DNA from: Nitrosomonas marina
GTDB lineage: Bacteria > Pseudomonadota > Gammaproteobacteria > Burkholderiales > Nitrosomonadaceae
Direction: 5' to 3'
DNA: 64,000 nt
Assembly: GCF_900111605.1 (NCBI RefSeq)
Contig: NZ_FOIA01000013.1
Location: forward strand, 1 to 64,000
The stretch's first letter is position 1. Every line of letters begins with the position of its first letter. Shown one piece after another: positions 9,237 to 18,431 of the stretch. The notes under the pieces are model-generated. The model did not search any database, was not told where the DNA came from, and was given only the letters and a program-made list of their open reading frames with translations. A program made the position numbers and the translations under genes.

Positions 9237-10748
9237 ATGAAAAAAAATTATCTAGAAAGCATTCTTACGGCACAAGTTTACGACGTAGCGGAAGAAACGC
9301 CGCTGGAGAATCTCCCTAACCTGTCGGCACGCATTCATAATCAGGTTTTGCTCAAGCGCGAGGACCTGCAACAGGTTTTTTCATTCAAGCTGCGTGGTGC
9401 TTATAACAAAATGCTCAAACTGCCGCCAGAAATCCGTAACCGCGGTGTGGTGGCGGCTTCCGCGGGCAATCATGCGCAAGGCGTTGCGCTGGCGGCAAAA
9501 AAGCTCGGCTGCAGCGCAACAATTGTGATGCCGGTGACGACCCCGCAGATAAAAGTACAGGCGGTAATGGCACGCGGCGCGACTGTGGTGCTGCATGGCG
9601 ATTCCTATAATGATGCCTATGATCATGCAATGGAATTGACCGAGTCGCAGCAGGCGACATTTATTCATCCATATGACGACCCGGACGTGATCGCCGGACA
9701 GGGCACCATCGGTATGGAAATTTTGCGCCAGCACACCGGAAAAATTCATGCGATTTTTGTGCCGGTTGGCGGCGGCGGTTTGATTGCAGGTATTGCAGTC
9801 TATGTCAAAAGACTGTACCCGGATACTAAAATTATCGGTGTGGAGCCGGTCGATGCCAACTCATTATATCGTTCGTTACAGAGCGGACGACGTGTCAGGC
9901 TGACGCAGGCCGGTTTGTTCGCCGATGGTGTTGCCGTCAAGCAGGTAGGCAAGGAAACGTTTCGATTGTGCCGCGAGTTTGTCGACGAGGTGATGCTGGT
10001 CGATACCGATGCCATATGTGCTGCAATCAAGGATGTGTTTGAGGATACGCGCAGTATACTGGAGCCGTCAGGCGCGTTGTCGATCGCCGGTTTGAAAGCG
10101 TATGTGGAGCGGGAGAATATACTTCATGAAACCCTGATTGGTATTGCCACGGGCGCAAACATGAATTTTGATCGTCTGCGTCATATTTCCGAACGTGCGG
10201 AGATCGGTGAGCACCGCGAGGCTGTCATGGCGGTCACCATTCCGGAAAAACCGGGCAGTTTTAAGAAATTTTGCAATTTGCTGGGTGCAAAAAGTATTAC
10301 CGAATTTAATTACCGTTACGCTGATCCCAGCGAGGCGCACGTATTTGTCGGCGTGTCGGTACGCAACCGCGAGGAAACCGAGAAACTGATTGCCGATTTG
10401 CGTAAAAGCGGGCTTAATACCGAAGATATGAGCAATAATGAAATGGCGAAGCTGCATATCCGTCATCTGGTCGGCGGTCATGCACCGGAAATCGATAATG
10501 AAATACTGTACCGGTTCGAGTTTCCGGACCGGCCTGGCGCGCTGATGGATTTTCTGAATGCCATGAGTCATAACTGGAACATCAGTCTGTTTCATTACCG
10601 TAATCACGGCGCCGATTACGGGCGGGTCCTGATCGGTATCCAGGTGCCACCCGAGCAAAAATCGGATTTCAAGGCATTCCTGGACCAGCTAGGCTATCGT
10701 TATTGGGACGAAAGTAAAAATCCGGCGTACAAATTGTTTCTGGGCTAA
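9237..10748 (+). CDS. ilvA: Threonine ammonia-lyase, biosynthetic
   Basis: 503 residues from the ATG at 9237; a TTG 21 nt upstream is less likely. PLP Lys51 lies in SFKLRGAYNK, the phosphate loop GGGGL is at about 180, and two C-terminal ACT-like regulatory domains (about 325-400 and 420-495) mark the long, isoleucine-inhibited biosynthetic form. It makes 2-oxobutanoate from threonine for isoleucine synthesis. A weak GGGCGG stretch precedes the start. Confidence 0.95.
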   Translation: MKKNYLESILTAQVYDVAEETPLENLPNLSARIHNQVLLKREDLQQVFSFKLRGAYNKMLKLPPEIRNRGVVAASAGNHAQGVALAAKKLGCSATIVMPVTTPQIKVQAVMARGATVVLHGDSYNDAYDHAMELTESQQATFIHPYDDPDVIAGQGTIGMEILRQHTGKIHAIFVPVGGGGLIAGIAVYVKRLYPDTKIIGVEPVDANSLYRSLQSGRRVRLTQAGLFADGVAVKQVGKETFRLCREFVDEVMLVDTDAICAAIKDVFEDTRSILEPSGALSIAGLKAYVERENILHETLIGIATGANMNFDRLRHISERAEIGEHREAVMAVTIPEKPGSFKKFCNLLGAKSITEFNYRYADPSEAHVFVGVSVRNREETEKLIADLRKSGLNTEDMSNNEMAKLHIRHLVGGHAPEIDNEILYRFEFPDRPGALMDFLNAMSHNWNISLFHYRNHGADYGRVLIGIQVPPEQKSDFKAFLDQLGYRYWDESKNPAYKLFLG

Positions 10749-10784
10749 TTAGTTACACATCATGAATACATGGGGAGCCATCAA

Positions 10785-11831
10785 ATGAATGAATATATCG
10801 CGGAGTTATCGAATCTTTTTTCCGTAGATTCACTGGTTGAAAGGAGCTTGCTGGAGATCGCACTGATTGTGTTGCCGACAATTCTGCTGGCTGTCGTATT
10901 GTTCGGCTATATTTCTTTCGTCAAAACAAAGTTCTTGCAATGGACAATCTATCTGGCCTGCTTTGTGCTCGTCGTGATTTATTTGCCTTATGAGTTAATG
11001 CGGCAGTCGACCGAAATGTCCAGGGCGCAGGCGAATGTAAAAGAAATGCATGCAACGCTGCAGGAATTTCTCGATACCGCCAATCTGGGTTATATGAACA
11101 GCCTGAATAGCGAGCCGGTGGCTGCCGAGATGCTTGATGAACTGATCGACGGCCTGGGTGCACATGAGAAGAAAGAGCTGATCGTGATCTCCTGGCTCAT
11201 GGCCGAGAATGAAAAACAGGCGCTCGGCAAAATAGATGACAGGCAAAAACTGCTGGCCGATGATATCAAAACCAGCGTCAGCTCGGCAAAAAGCGAAATT
11301 ATCGGCTCCCGGGCACCCGTTGAAAAAATTTCCGGTGATGTGGTCAAGCGTCTCGAGATCGAGGTCAATCATCTGCTGGCGGAGAAAATGGGCAGCTTCA
11401 AGCAGGAAATTGATACTGTTATGGACGGATTTGAAAGTGATATTAATACCTTCATCCAGACCGAATTGAATAATTACCAGGAAAAGCTGGCCGGTATTAC
11501 CCAGCAGAATGTCGAGGAACTGCGAGACTATTCTAACAAGGCCAGCCAGTCAATCGCACGGCATGTCAAGCGAATCAACCAGGAGTCCCTGCAAAAACTG
11601 GATGAAACCAAAGACAGCCTGGATGGTATTGGCGCTGCGATCAGTAATATCGATCTGCAGTCAGTAATTAGTCAAATCGCGCTGCTTTCTTCCAAGCTGG
11701 AGACCGCGCAGCAGAAAAATGACATTCTGTTTGAATACAACGAATGCATGCGGTCAACAGGCATGCTGGACCTTGCCGGCAAAAAGGAGCAGTGCAGGGA
11801 AACGCTCGACAGTGCGCTGGCCGGTTTGTAG
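10785..11831 (+). CDS. Two-TM membrane protein with long coiled coil
   Basis: 348 residues of unknown function. The ATG at 10785 is preferred over one 15 nt upstream because GGGGAG lies 7 nt before it. TM segments at about 22-45 and 51-68 form a hairpin. They are followed by a long helical, Glu/Lys/Gln-rich region (about 75-330) with several coiled-coil stretches, and three Cys occur near the C-terminus or in the TM2 region. No catalytic motif. It lies 36 nt after ilvA, so co-transcription is possible, but no functional link is evident. Confidence 0.75.
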   Translation: MNEYIAELSNLFSVDSLVERSLLEIALIVLPTILLAVVLFGYISFVKTKFLQWTIYLACFVLVVIYLPYELMRQSTEMSRAQANVKEMHATLQEFLDTANLGYMNSLNSEPVAAEMLDELIDGLGAHEKKELIVISWLMAENEKQALGKIDDRQKLLADDIKTSVSSAKSEIIGSRAPVEKISGDVVKRLEIEVNHLLAEKMGSFKQEIDTVMDGFESDINTFIQTELNNYQEKLAGITQQNVEELRDYSNKASQSIARHVKRINQESLQKLDETKDSLDGIGAAISNIDLQSVISQIALLSSKLETAQQKNDILFEYNECMRSTGMLDLAGKKEQCRETLDSALAGL

Positions 11832-11844
11832 GCTTGCCCGACTG

Positions 11845-13257
11845 TTACAGCGTGACAACCGACTTTTGTTCGGGTATGGCAACATTCTGCCAGTGCAGTG
11901 TGTCCTGAATGGCCGATGCCAATGAGGCTGCGTTGCCCGGTTCGCCATGTACCACGAATGTTCGGGCTGGCGGTTTTTTAAAATGGCCTAGCCAGTCCAG
12001 TAGCGCTTTCTGGTCAGCGTGCGCGGACAACCCGCCGATGGTGTAGATATCCGCTCTGACGACGATGTCCTGGCCAAATATTCTGACAACCCGGGCGCCG
12101 TCAACGAGCCGGCGTCCGAGTGTTCTGGCAGCCTGGAATCCGGTGATGATGATGCTGCATTCCGGCCGGTTCAGATTATATTTGAGATGATATTTGATGC
12201 GACCGGCGTCGCACATGCCGCTTGCGGAAATGATAATCGCCCCCTGCTGGACAGTGTTCAGCTGCATGGATTCCTCGACATCCTGTATAAACCGGATGCG
12301 CGGCTTTTTATCGTTTGCGCGCATCCACTGCATGGCTTCCTGAGTTTCGCTGTCAAGGACTGCGATATGTTTCATGGTGATCCCGGTTGCCGCCAGCGCC
12401 ATGGGTGAGTCCACATAGATGTCCATTTCGCCGAGTTTGCCTTCACGGTACAGATCAATCAGCAGGAACAGCAGGTCCTGTGTGCGGCCAACGGTAAATG
12501 CCGGGATAATGACATTGCCGCCTTTTTCAACCAATGTATTGTTAATGGCGTGGACCAGTTCATCGAGCGTATCATCCATATTGCGGTGAAGCCGGTTGCC
12601 GTAGGTGGATTCAACCAGCAGGATGTCTGCGTGATCGATCGGTGTCGGATCACATACAATCGGATGCCCGGGCTGGCCGAGATCGCCGGAAAAAACAAAT
12701 TTTCGGGTATGCGATCCGTTGGTGACCCAGAGTTCAATAATGGCCGAGCCAAGGATATGACCGGCGTCTCTGAAGATGCAGCGCGCACCTGAAAGCGGGA
12801 AATACTCGGTATTGTAGTTGACGCTGCGCAGCTGGTTCAGAAAATTTTCCGCCTGTGCAACAGTATACAGTGGTGCGTATTCCTGCAGCGCACTGACCGC
12901 GCGGCTTCGCCCGCGCCGTGTTTTGTTGCGCCATTCGGTTTCCTTTTCCTGTATATGAGCGCTGTCCTTGAGCATCACGTGCAGCAGATCAATAGTTGCC
13001 GATGTGGCGAAAACCGGTCCTCTAAATCCCCATGCGCTTAATCGCGGCAGCAGACCGGAATGATCGATGTGCGCGTGCGTGAGCAGGACGCAATCAATAG
13101 TCTCCGGGTCGAAATTAAACGCCGTACGGTTTTTTTTGTCCGCCTCACGCCCGCCCTGAAACATGCCGCAGTCGACGAGCATGCGCCAGCCTTCTGTTTC
13201 CAGCAGATAGCATGATCCTGTCACTTCGCCCGCGGCGCCCAGAAATGTCAGTTGCAT
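11845..13257 (-). CDS. MBL-fold beta-CASP ribonuclease-like protein
   Basis: 470 residues. Metallo-beta-lactamase motif HAHIDH at 61-66, with later metal ligands in DAGHILGS, SGDLG, and a C-terminal GLSAHAD and VVHGE pattern typical of beta-CASP/RMMBL nucleases of the CPSF-73-like bacterial group. Predicted zinc-dependent RNA endo- or exonuclease, cytoplasmic. Its start overlaps the end of bioA by 10 nt, suggesting translational coupling. It is convergent with the upstream membrane protein gene. Confidence 0.9.
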   Translation of the reverse strand: MQLTFLGAAGEVTGSCYLLETEGWRMLVDCGMFQGGREADKKNRTAFNFDPETIDCVLLTHAHIDHSGLLPRLSAWGFRGPVFATSATIDLLHVMLKDSAHIQEKETEWRNKTRRGRSRAVSALQEYAPLYTVAQAENFLNQLRSVNYNTEYFPLSGARCIFRDAGHILGSAIIELWVTNGSHTRKFVFSGDLGQPGHPIVCDPTPIDHADILLVESTYGNRLHRNMDDTLDELVHAINNTLVEKGGNVIIPAFTVGRTQDLLFLLIDLYREGKLGEMDIYVDSPMALAATGITMKHIAVLDSETQEAMQWMRANDKKPRIRFIQDVEESMQLNTVQQGAIIISASGMCDAGRIKYHLKYNLNRPECSIIITGFQAARTLGRRLVDGARVVRIFGQDIVVRADIYTIGGLSAHADQKALLDWLGHFKKPPARTFVVHGEPGNAASLASAIQDTLHWQNVAIPEQKSVVTL

Positions 13258-14600
13258 ACGGTATCCAGAATCTGAAGTGTGCCGTTAACGAGCAGTTCGA
13301 TTTCATCCCTGGTGATGATATACGGCGGCATGAAATATACCGTGTTACCCAGTGGGCGCAACAGCAGGTGCTGTTTCAGGCCTGCCTGGAAAAATTGCTG
13401 AGAAAACTGAAGGTTTTCTGTTTCCACTTCAAAAGCCCAGATCATGCCGCAATTGCGGAAATTGCTGACTTTCGGGTGCGATGACAGTGCTGCGGCGGCA
13501 TTGTTGAGACAGTCTGCCTTGGCTTTGTTGGCTGCAAGCACATCGTCCTGTTCGAAAATATCGAGCACCGCCAGCGCCGCGCGGCAGGCCAGCGCGTTGC
13601 CCGTATGCGTATGCGAATGCAGAAAGGTGTGCGCCAGGGTATCGCCGTAAAAGCTCTGATAAACGGCGTCGGTCGTCAGTACCACGGAAATCGGCAGATA
13701 ACCGCTGCTGAGCCCTTTTGCCAGGCACAGAAAATCGGGTGTGATACCGGCCTGTTCGCATGCGAACATTGAGCCGGTGCGGCCGAAACCGACCGCGATT
13801 TCATCGGCAATCAGATGCACCTGATATTTGTCGCAGATTTCCCGCGCGCGTTTGAGATAGACCGGGTGATACATGCCCATGCCCATCGCACCCTGAATCA
13901 GCGGTTCGATAATCAGCGCGGCGGTTTTTGCATGGTGTTGCGCCAGATGCGCTTCAAGCGCATCGGCAGCGCGCAGCGCATAATCCTCAGCCGGTTCGCC
14001 TTCATCGGCAAAGCGCCAGTCCGGCGTCATCACATGCGAGCAGGGGCGCAGCAGCGGTGCATACGTCTGTTTGAAGATTGCCACATCGGTGACCGACAGC
14101 GCACCAAGCGTCTCGCCGTGATAATCGTTTTGCAGACTGACAAACTGGGTCTTGTCCGGTTTTCCGGTCAGCTGCCAGTAGTGAAAGCTCATTTTCAACG
14201 CTATTTCGGTTGCCGAAGCACCATCGCTGGCATAAAAACAGTGACCGAGATCGCCGGGCGTAATTGCTTTCAGCCGTTCGGACAGCGCGATTACCGGTTC
14301 ATGTGTGAATCCTGCGAGCATGACATGCTCGACTTTTTCCAGCTGGTCGTTAATCGCTGCGTTGATCCGCGGATTGGCGTGTCCGAACAGATTGACCCAC
14401 CAGGAACCGATCGCGTCCAGATAACCGTTATCGTCCGCATCATACAACCAGGCACCCCTGCCGCGCGCAATCGGCACCAGCGGAAAGGTTTCATGCGATT
14501 TCATTTGCGTACACGGATGCCAGACGGACCGCAGGCTGCGCTGCTGGAAAGGAGAGGTTACTGAAATAGCGGATTCGGATGAAGGATTTGTGACAGGCAT
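13248..14600 (-). CDS. bioA: Adenosylmethionine-8-amino-7-oxononanoate aminotransferase
   Basis: 450 residues from the ATG at 14600 (an in-frame TTG lies 18 nt further up). Class III PLP transaminase for diaminopelargonate formation in biotin synthesis. Evidence: W-H-P-C-T-Q near the N-terminus (BioA hallmark), GSWWVNLFGH, ADEIAVGFGRTG with Asp266, and PLP Lys295 in LCLAKGLSSG. The other biotin genes are not in the window. It overlaps the beta-CASP nuclease gene by 10 nt. Confidence 0.95.
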   Translation of the reverse strand: MPVTNPSSESAISVTSPFQQRSLRSVWHPCTQMKSHETFPLVPIARGRGAWLYDADDNGYLDAIGSWWVNLFGHANPRINAAINDQLEKVEHVMLAGFTHEPVIALSERLKAITPGDLGHCFYASDGASATEIALKMSFHYWQLTGKPDKTQFVSLQNDYHGETLGALSVTDVAIFKQTYAPLLRPCSHVMTPDWRFADEGEPAEDYALRAADALEAHLAQHHAKTAALIIEPLIQGAMGMGMYHPVYLKRAREICDKYQVHLIADEIAVGFGRTGSMFACEQAGITPDFLCLAKGLSSGYLPISVVLTTDAVYQSFYGDTLAHTFLHSHTHTGNALACRAALAVLDIFEQDDVLAANKAKADCLNNAAAALSSHPKVSNFRNCGMIWAFEVETENLQFSQQFFQAGLKQHLLLRPLGNTVYFMPPYIITRDEIELLVNGTLQILDTVCN

Positions 14601-14731
14601 AGATAAATGTGTTCTCAATAATGGATATCAGGACCAGTTCAATAGATCACACGATAGTAAACCGAATCAGGCCCAGTTTCCAGTCCGGTTGATTGTTGAA
14701 CGGGCAATTCAGGTAGCCTCTTGATCCGGGT

Positions 14732-14752
14732 TTGACAGATCTATATGTATAG
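14732..14752 (+). promoter_or_regulatory. Putative vapBC promoter/operator
   Basis: TTGACA (14732-14737), followed at once by the inverted repeat CTATA-TG-TATAG (14741-14752). It lies 39 nt before the vapB start. VapBC complexes usually repress their own promoter by binding short inverted repeats of this type. No convincing -10 box was found at the ideal distance. Confidence 0.4.
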
Positions 14753-14790
14753 TTTAGCAATAGAATGCACATAAAATGAGGTATTATTCA

Positions 14791-14985
14791 ATGCGTACCA
14801 GTATTGTTATTGACGATGAACTAATGAATGACGCCATGCGTTTGACAGGCGTGAAAACCAATCGCGGAGCGGTCGAGCTTGCGCTCAAATCATTAATTCC
14901 GCTTGAAAATCAAAAGAAGATTAAGTATTTCCGCGGGAAATTAAAGTGGGAAGATAATCTGGAAGCGCTGGGGACTGATCATTGA
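14791..14985 (+). CDS. vapB: VapB-type antitoxin
   Basis: 64 residues. N-terminal ribbon-helix-helix (MRTSIVIDDELMNDAMRLTG) followed by the DUF2191-type tail ending in a toxin-binding region with K-W-E-D-N-L. The start at 14791 is set by GAGGT at 14778-14782, 8 nt upstream; an ATG at 14776 is rejected. Its stop overlaps the TTG start of vapC. It appears intact although its toxin is broken. Confidence 0.85.
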   Translation: MRTSIVIDDELMNDAMRLTGVKTNRGAVELALKSLIPLENQKKIKYFRGKLKWEDNLEALGTDH

Positions 14986-15325
14986 TTTTTGTCGATTCCC
15001 GTGACTGGATTGACTATTTCAATGACAAGGATACGCCGGAAACACAAAAACTGGATGCACGCCTGGGTGCTTTTCCGATTTGCGTAGGCGACATCGTTCT
15101 GACGGAAGTATTGCAAAGTTTCAAAAACGATCGGGATTTCAGTACAACCAGAGATTTATTAATTGCACTGACTATTGTAAATGTGCTTGATACGTCCATA
15201 GCGATCAAAGCGCAGAGCACTTCCGTACCTTGAGAAAAAAAGGGATTGCCGTCAGAAAGACGGTAAATGTCATTATTGTGACATTTTGTATTGAACACGA
15301 TCTGCTGCTATTGAGCGCAAGGTAA
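14982..15325 (+). pseudogene. vapC: VapC PIN-domain toxin, frameshifted
   Basis: TTG start overlapping the vapB stop. The first frame reads to a stop at 15231-15233, with PIN residues Asp5 (VDSRDWIDYF) and Glu42 (LTEVLQ). A single-base deletion near 15209-15213 (AAAGCGCAGAG) shifts the frame. In the +1 frame the family sequence continues (EHFRTLRKKGIAVRKT) to a stop at 15323-15325. There the conserved third acidic residue of the T-I-D motif is Asn (TVNVII), and the C-terminal N-D-x-D-F block is missing. The toxin is therefore almost certainly inactive. Confidence 0.85.
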
Positions 15326-15500
15326 TGCCGTTTGTATTACCAGCGCTTGATTAAGCGGTTCAACAACAGAACGAATCAAATGCATAAGTGATGTGATTCG
15401 CAATACCGGTTATCAGCGGTGTTACCCTTTTGGACCTGCAGCGACGGCATTTACTACAAACACAGATAAACGCCGACGCTGCCGTAATTGACCTATTGTG

Positions 15501-17147
15501 TTATCGACCGAATCGTGATGCTGTCAGCGTTATGTCTGCCTGAGACCAGGCTTTTTTAAAGCGTGCCTCGACTGAATCAGCTTCCTGCGTTTTTTGTTGA
15601 GCGCGTAGTGACTGCATCAGGCCAAACAAGGCCCAGCCGTTTTCGCGGTTTCGCCGCAGGTCTTCCCGGTAAACGGCTTCCGCTTCGGCTGCGCGGCCGG
15701 CTTCAAGCAGTATCGCGCCCAGGGCCAGCCGTGGCGGAAAATGCCATTCAGTGGGTTCCGTATACACCAGTGCGTCTTCAAGCTGTACCGCCTTTTCAAG
15801 ATGTGCGACGGCGGTATCGAATTTTCCCTGCGCAGCGGCGATCTCGCCGGCCAGGACTTCGGGCGCGATAACCAGGATGGTGCGCATGGTGTTTTTTGAA
15901 AACAAGTGAGCGTCAAGTTTTTCATTACGAAGTATTGTCCGAACCGCTTCCAGCGCCTTTTGCGCCTTTTCGAGTTGACCGGATGCGACAAATGCCAGCC
16001 CGCGCACGTAATGCCAGGTGCCGTTCAAAAATGCGTTGGTGGCAGGGGGTGCCGGTTCTTCCAGTACCCGGTCCCACAATCCAAACCGGGCGTAGGCCCA
16101 GTAGGGCACCATGCGGAACAGGGCCGTAAACGGCTGCTCTTCCAGGGTGGTGTCGTCGACTTTACCGGCCAGTTTCAATGCAGATTCGATGGCAATCCTG
16201 CTTTGCCCGCCAGCGGTAGCGGAATACCATAAAAAATGAATGTTATGCGGATAATAGCCGATTGCGTACAGACCTTCAGCCTGACTTTGCCGAATATAGT
16301 CCTCGTCGGCGGCTATCGCAAGCTGGTTGCTTTTGACCGCGTCCCCGTACCGGCCGACCCGGTGGAAAATATGGGACGGCATATGCACCATGTGGCCCGC
16401 CGCAGGCATGATTGTCAGCAGTGTGTCCGCGGCTTTTTCGGCCCGTTCGGGCGTTGATGTCGGCTCCACCAGATGGATGTACAAATGCAATGCCGCCGGG
16501 TGGTTCGGGTGCTGCTGCAATACCTGTTCTGTCAGCGCCACAATTTCAGCGATGCCTTCTTTGGGAGTCTCATCAGCCGTCCAGTAATCCCAGGGGCTTA
16601 CATCCATGACTGATTCCACATACAGCATCGCAATATCCGGATCGTCGGGAAATTGCCGGTGAACGGCCTGCATGGCCTGTGCGTAAGCCCGATCATTCGC
16701 GGCCCGCTGCTCCGGATTGTTGGTGTAACGCTGTTCAAGCGCCTGTATCAGAGCCTGTTCTTTGCGTGGCGCTTGTGATGCGAGCGATTTGGCCTGTTTG
16801 GTCAGCTTGTATGCAAGCGCCTCATCATCCGGGTTCATCGGGGCATTGATATTGGGTCCAAGCACAAGCGCCTGACCCCAGTACGCCATTGCAAGTTCTG
16901 GATCGAGCCGTGCGGCCTCTCGAAATGCCCGGCCGGCTTCGGCATGATTAAAGCCGTATGACAGGTTGATGCCCTGATTAAAAAAAAGCTGTGCCTGTTT
17001 GTTGTCTGTGCTGACAGGGAAGGTGTGCGAACCCAGGTTCTGCAGTTCTGGCGCGTTTCCGCCGGCCAATGTTGTTGCCGATAAACCGGTTGAGATTGCT
17101 GTGATCAACAGGATTCCTGCCAGGTAATGTAACGTTCGGGATTGCAT
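15501..17147 (-). CDS. Exported TPR protein
   Basis: 548 residues with a signal peptide (about 1-29, hydrophobic LAGILLITAIS). Tetratricopeptide repeats run through most of the protein (for example around 50-85, 200-260 and 430-520). His-rich conserved blocks such as ALHLYIHLVEPT and HMVHMPSHIFHRVGRY are typical of a widespread periplasmic TPR family of unknown function, and could bind metal. AAAGGAG lies 6 nt before the ATG. Monocistronic. Confidence 0.8.
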   Translation of the reverse strand: MQSRTLHYLAGILLITAISTGLSATTLAGGNAPELQNLGSHTFPVSTDNKQAQLFFNQGINLSYGFNHAEAGRAFREAARLDPELAMAYWGQALVLGPNINAPMNPDDEALAYKLTKQAKSLASQAPRKEQALIQALEQRYTNNPEQRAANDRAYAQAMQAVHRQFPDDPDIAMLYVESVMDVSPWDYWTADETPKEGIAEIVALTEQVLQQHPNHPAALHLYIHLVEPTSTPERAEKAADTLLTIMPAAGHMVHMPSHIFHRVGRYGDAVKSNQLAIAADEDYIRQSQAEGLYAIGYYPHNIHFLWYSATAGGQSRIAIESALKLAGKVDDTTLEEQPFTALFRMVPYWAYARFGLWDRVLEEPAPPATNAFLNGTWHYVRGLAFVASGQLEKAQKALEAVRTILRNEKLDAHLFSKNTMRTILVIAPEVLAGEIAAAQGKFDTAVAHLEKAVQLEDALVYTEPTEWHFPPRLALGAILLEAGRAAEAEAVYREDLRRNRENGWALFGLMQSLRAQQKTQEADSVEARFKKAWSQADITLTASRFGR

Positions 17148-17250
17148 GTGACGCTCCTTTAAAAAAGATGCGGCTTGTGATGAGTCTGTAAGTTTACTCG
17201 ATTCAGCAACCGCAGATTCATTTCAGTTATGACTGGTTAAAACGCCCAGC

Positions 17251-17526
17251 TCAGTCCTCCGCAGTAGTCGGATCAATCACCGTCCTGACGCGGGAAATAC
17301 GGTCTGCAGGAAACTCACCCTGATTCGCATGCGCACGAATTGCCGCCTCGTCGGGCGCAATGTAAACACAATAAACGACGTCATCGGTTACAAAACTCTC
17401 AACCCATTGTACCCTGGGTTCCATCTGGTTCAATATGCAACATGATTTTTGTGAAATGGCTTGTAATTCGGTTGAGGTCATCGCACCTGCACCGGGTATA
17501 TTGCGTTCGATTATATATTTTGGCAT
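17251..17526 (-). CDS. DUF4242 protein (SCO4226-like)
   Basis: 91 residues from the ATG at 17526, fixed by AAAGGAG 6 nt upstream. DUF4242 family: MPKYIIERNIPGAG, a central C-C, WVESFV and the C-terminal ISRVRTVIDP. One family member (SCO4226) has been described as nickel-binding; this is family knowledge, not shown here. It is transcribed with, and 98 nt from, the TetR gene upstream. A TetR-type operator sits 25 nt before its start, so it is the likely regulated target. Confidence 0.75.
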   Translation of the reverse strand: MPKYIIERNIPGAGAMTSTELQAISQKSCCILNQMEPRVQWVESFVTDDVVYCVYIAPDEAAIRAHANQGEFPADRISRVRTVIDPTTAED

Positions 17527-17550
17527 GTGATTCTCCTTTAGTTTAAAAAT

Positions 17551-17568
17551 GACCGGTCGTCTTAAATA
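17551..17568. promoter_or_regulatory. Putative TetR operator, copy 1
   Basis: GACCGGTCGTCTTAAATA, centred on the perfect palindrome GACCGGTC. Between the TetR gene and DUF4242, just upstream of the DUF4242 ribosome site. The first 17 bases match copy 2 (18242-18258) at 16 positions. Consensus half-site: TTTAAGACxACCGGT. Confidence 0.65.
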
Positions 17569-17623
17569 ATTTGACCAGATTACCTGGATAACAGCTTTGG
17601 TTATCAATCTTTAAAAAACAATA

Positions 17624-18229
17624 TCAAGGTTTGAAATAATTACCCAATAATTCCTGACAGCATTGTAAAACAGGGCCTGACGTTTTCTCTATCTTTGCCC
17701 TGAGCAAAGCACCCTGCCATGTATTGATCAAAAGATCGGCCATGCTCCCGGCTGTCTTGTCTTTTCTGACAGTACCTTGATCCTGTGCTTTCTTCAATCC
17801 GGATTGCAGCAGGTCTCGGTAACGGTTTACCGCGGTCTGTAAAGATTCCTGGCATATATCGCTGGTGTCACCAATTTCGCCCATTAAATTGCCGAGCAAA
17901 CAGCCGCCTTTGAAATTGTTCCGTTCCAGTTCTTCAATTAATTCATCAAAATAACACTGTATGGCGCCGAGTGCATCTGTGTCTGAATTGCTTAAATGCG
18001 CAGCCAACTGTTTAAGAAAAGGATCAATATAATATTGAATCACTTCAGCGCCAAAGTGCTCCTTGTCCTCAAAGTAATTATAAAATGAGCCTTTAGGAAT
18101 ATTGACTGCATCTAAAATTTTTTGCAAACCGGTTCCATGATAACCCTGTTGCATCAGCATCATGACGCCCTGATTCAAAATATTTTCTTTATTGAAATCT
18201 TTTTTGGTGGTTTTAGTTGATTTACGCAT
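17624..18229 (-). CDS. TetR/AcrR family regulator (AcuR/NemR-like)
   Basis: 201 residues. The N-terminal helix-turn-helix (about 14-60) includes GYHGTGLQKILDAVNIPKGSFYNYF, and the C-terminal domain carries the KGGCLLGNL motif seen in AcuR/NemR-type regulators, with Cys residues that might sense electrophiles. Two near-identical operators flank the gene: one in its own promoter (18242-18258) and one before DUF4242 (17551-17568). This predicts autorepression and control of DUF4242. Effector unknown. Confidence 0.88.
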   Translation of the reverse strand: MRKSTKTTKKDFNKENILNQGVMMLMQQGYHGTGLQKILDAVNIPKGSFYNYFEDKEHFGAEVIQYYIDPFLKQLAAHLSNSDTDALGAIQCYFDELIEELERNNFKGGCLLGNLMGEIGDTSDICQESLQTAVNRYRDLLQSGLKKAQDQGTVRKDKTAGSMADLLINTWQGALLRAKIEKTSGPVLQCCQELLGNYFKP

Positions 18230-18234
18230 AAATT

Positions 18235-18264
18235 ATAATACGACCGGTTGTCTTAAATTGTCAA
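18235..18264 (-). promoter_or_regulatory. TetR gene promoter with operator in the spacer
   Basis: On the minus strand: TTGACA (-35, 18259-18264), an 18-nt spacer, and TATTAT (-10, 18235-18240). The spacer is occupied by the second operator copy (18242-18258, minus strand reading TTTAAGACAACCGGTCG). The ATG (18229) lies only 5 nt after the -10, so the mRNA would start at or near the start codon (leaderless), and no ribosome site is seen. Confidence 0.6.
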
Positions 18265-18431
18265 GCGAACCTGCCAAAAATTTGCAAATGATCTGAAATG
18301 TGTAAGCTTCAGGCGGGATGGATAAACGGTAACAGAAAAACCGTCATGCCAGCTTATTAGTTAACATCCGCAGGCCGGGTATATGAATTAAAGCGCGACT
18401 CTATTATCTGAATCAATGTTATTCATTGAAT

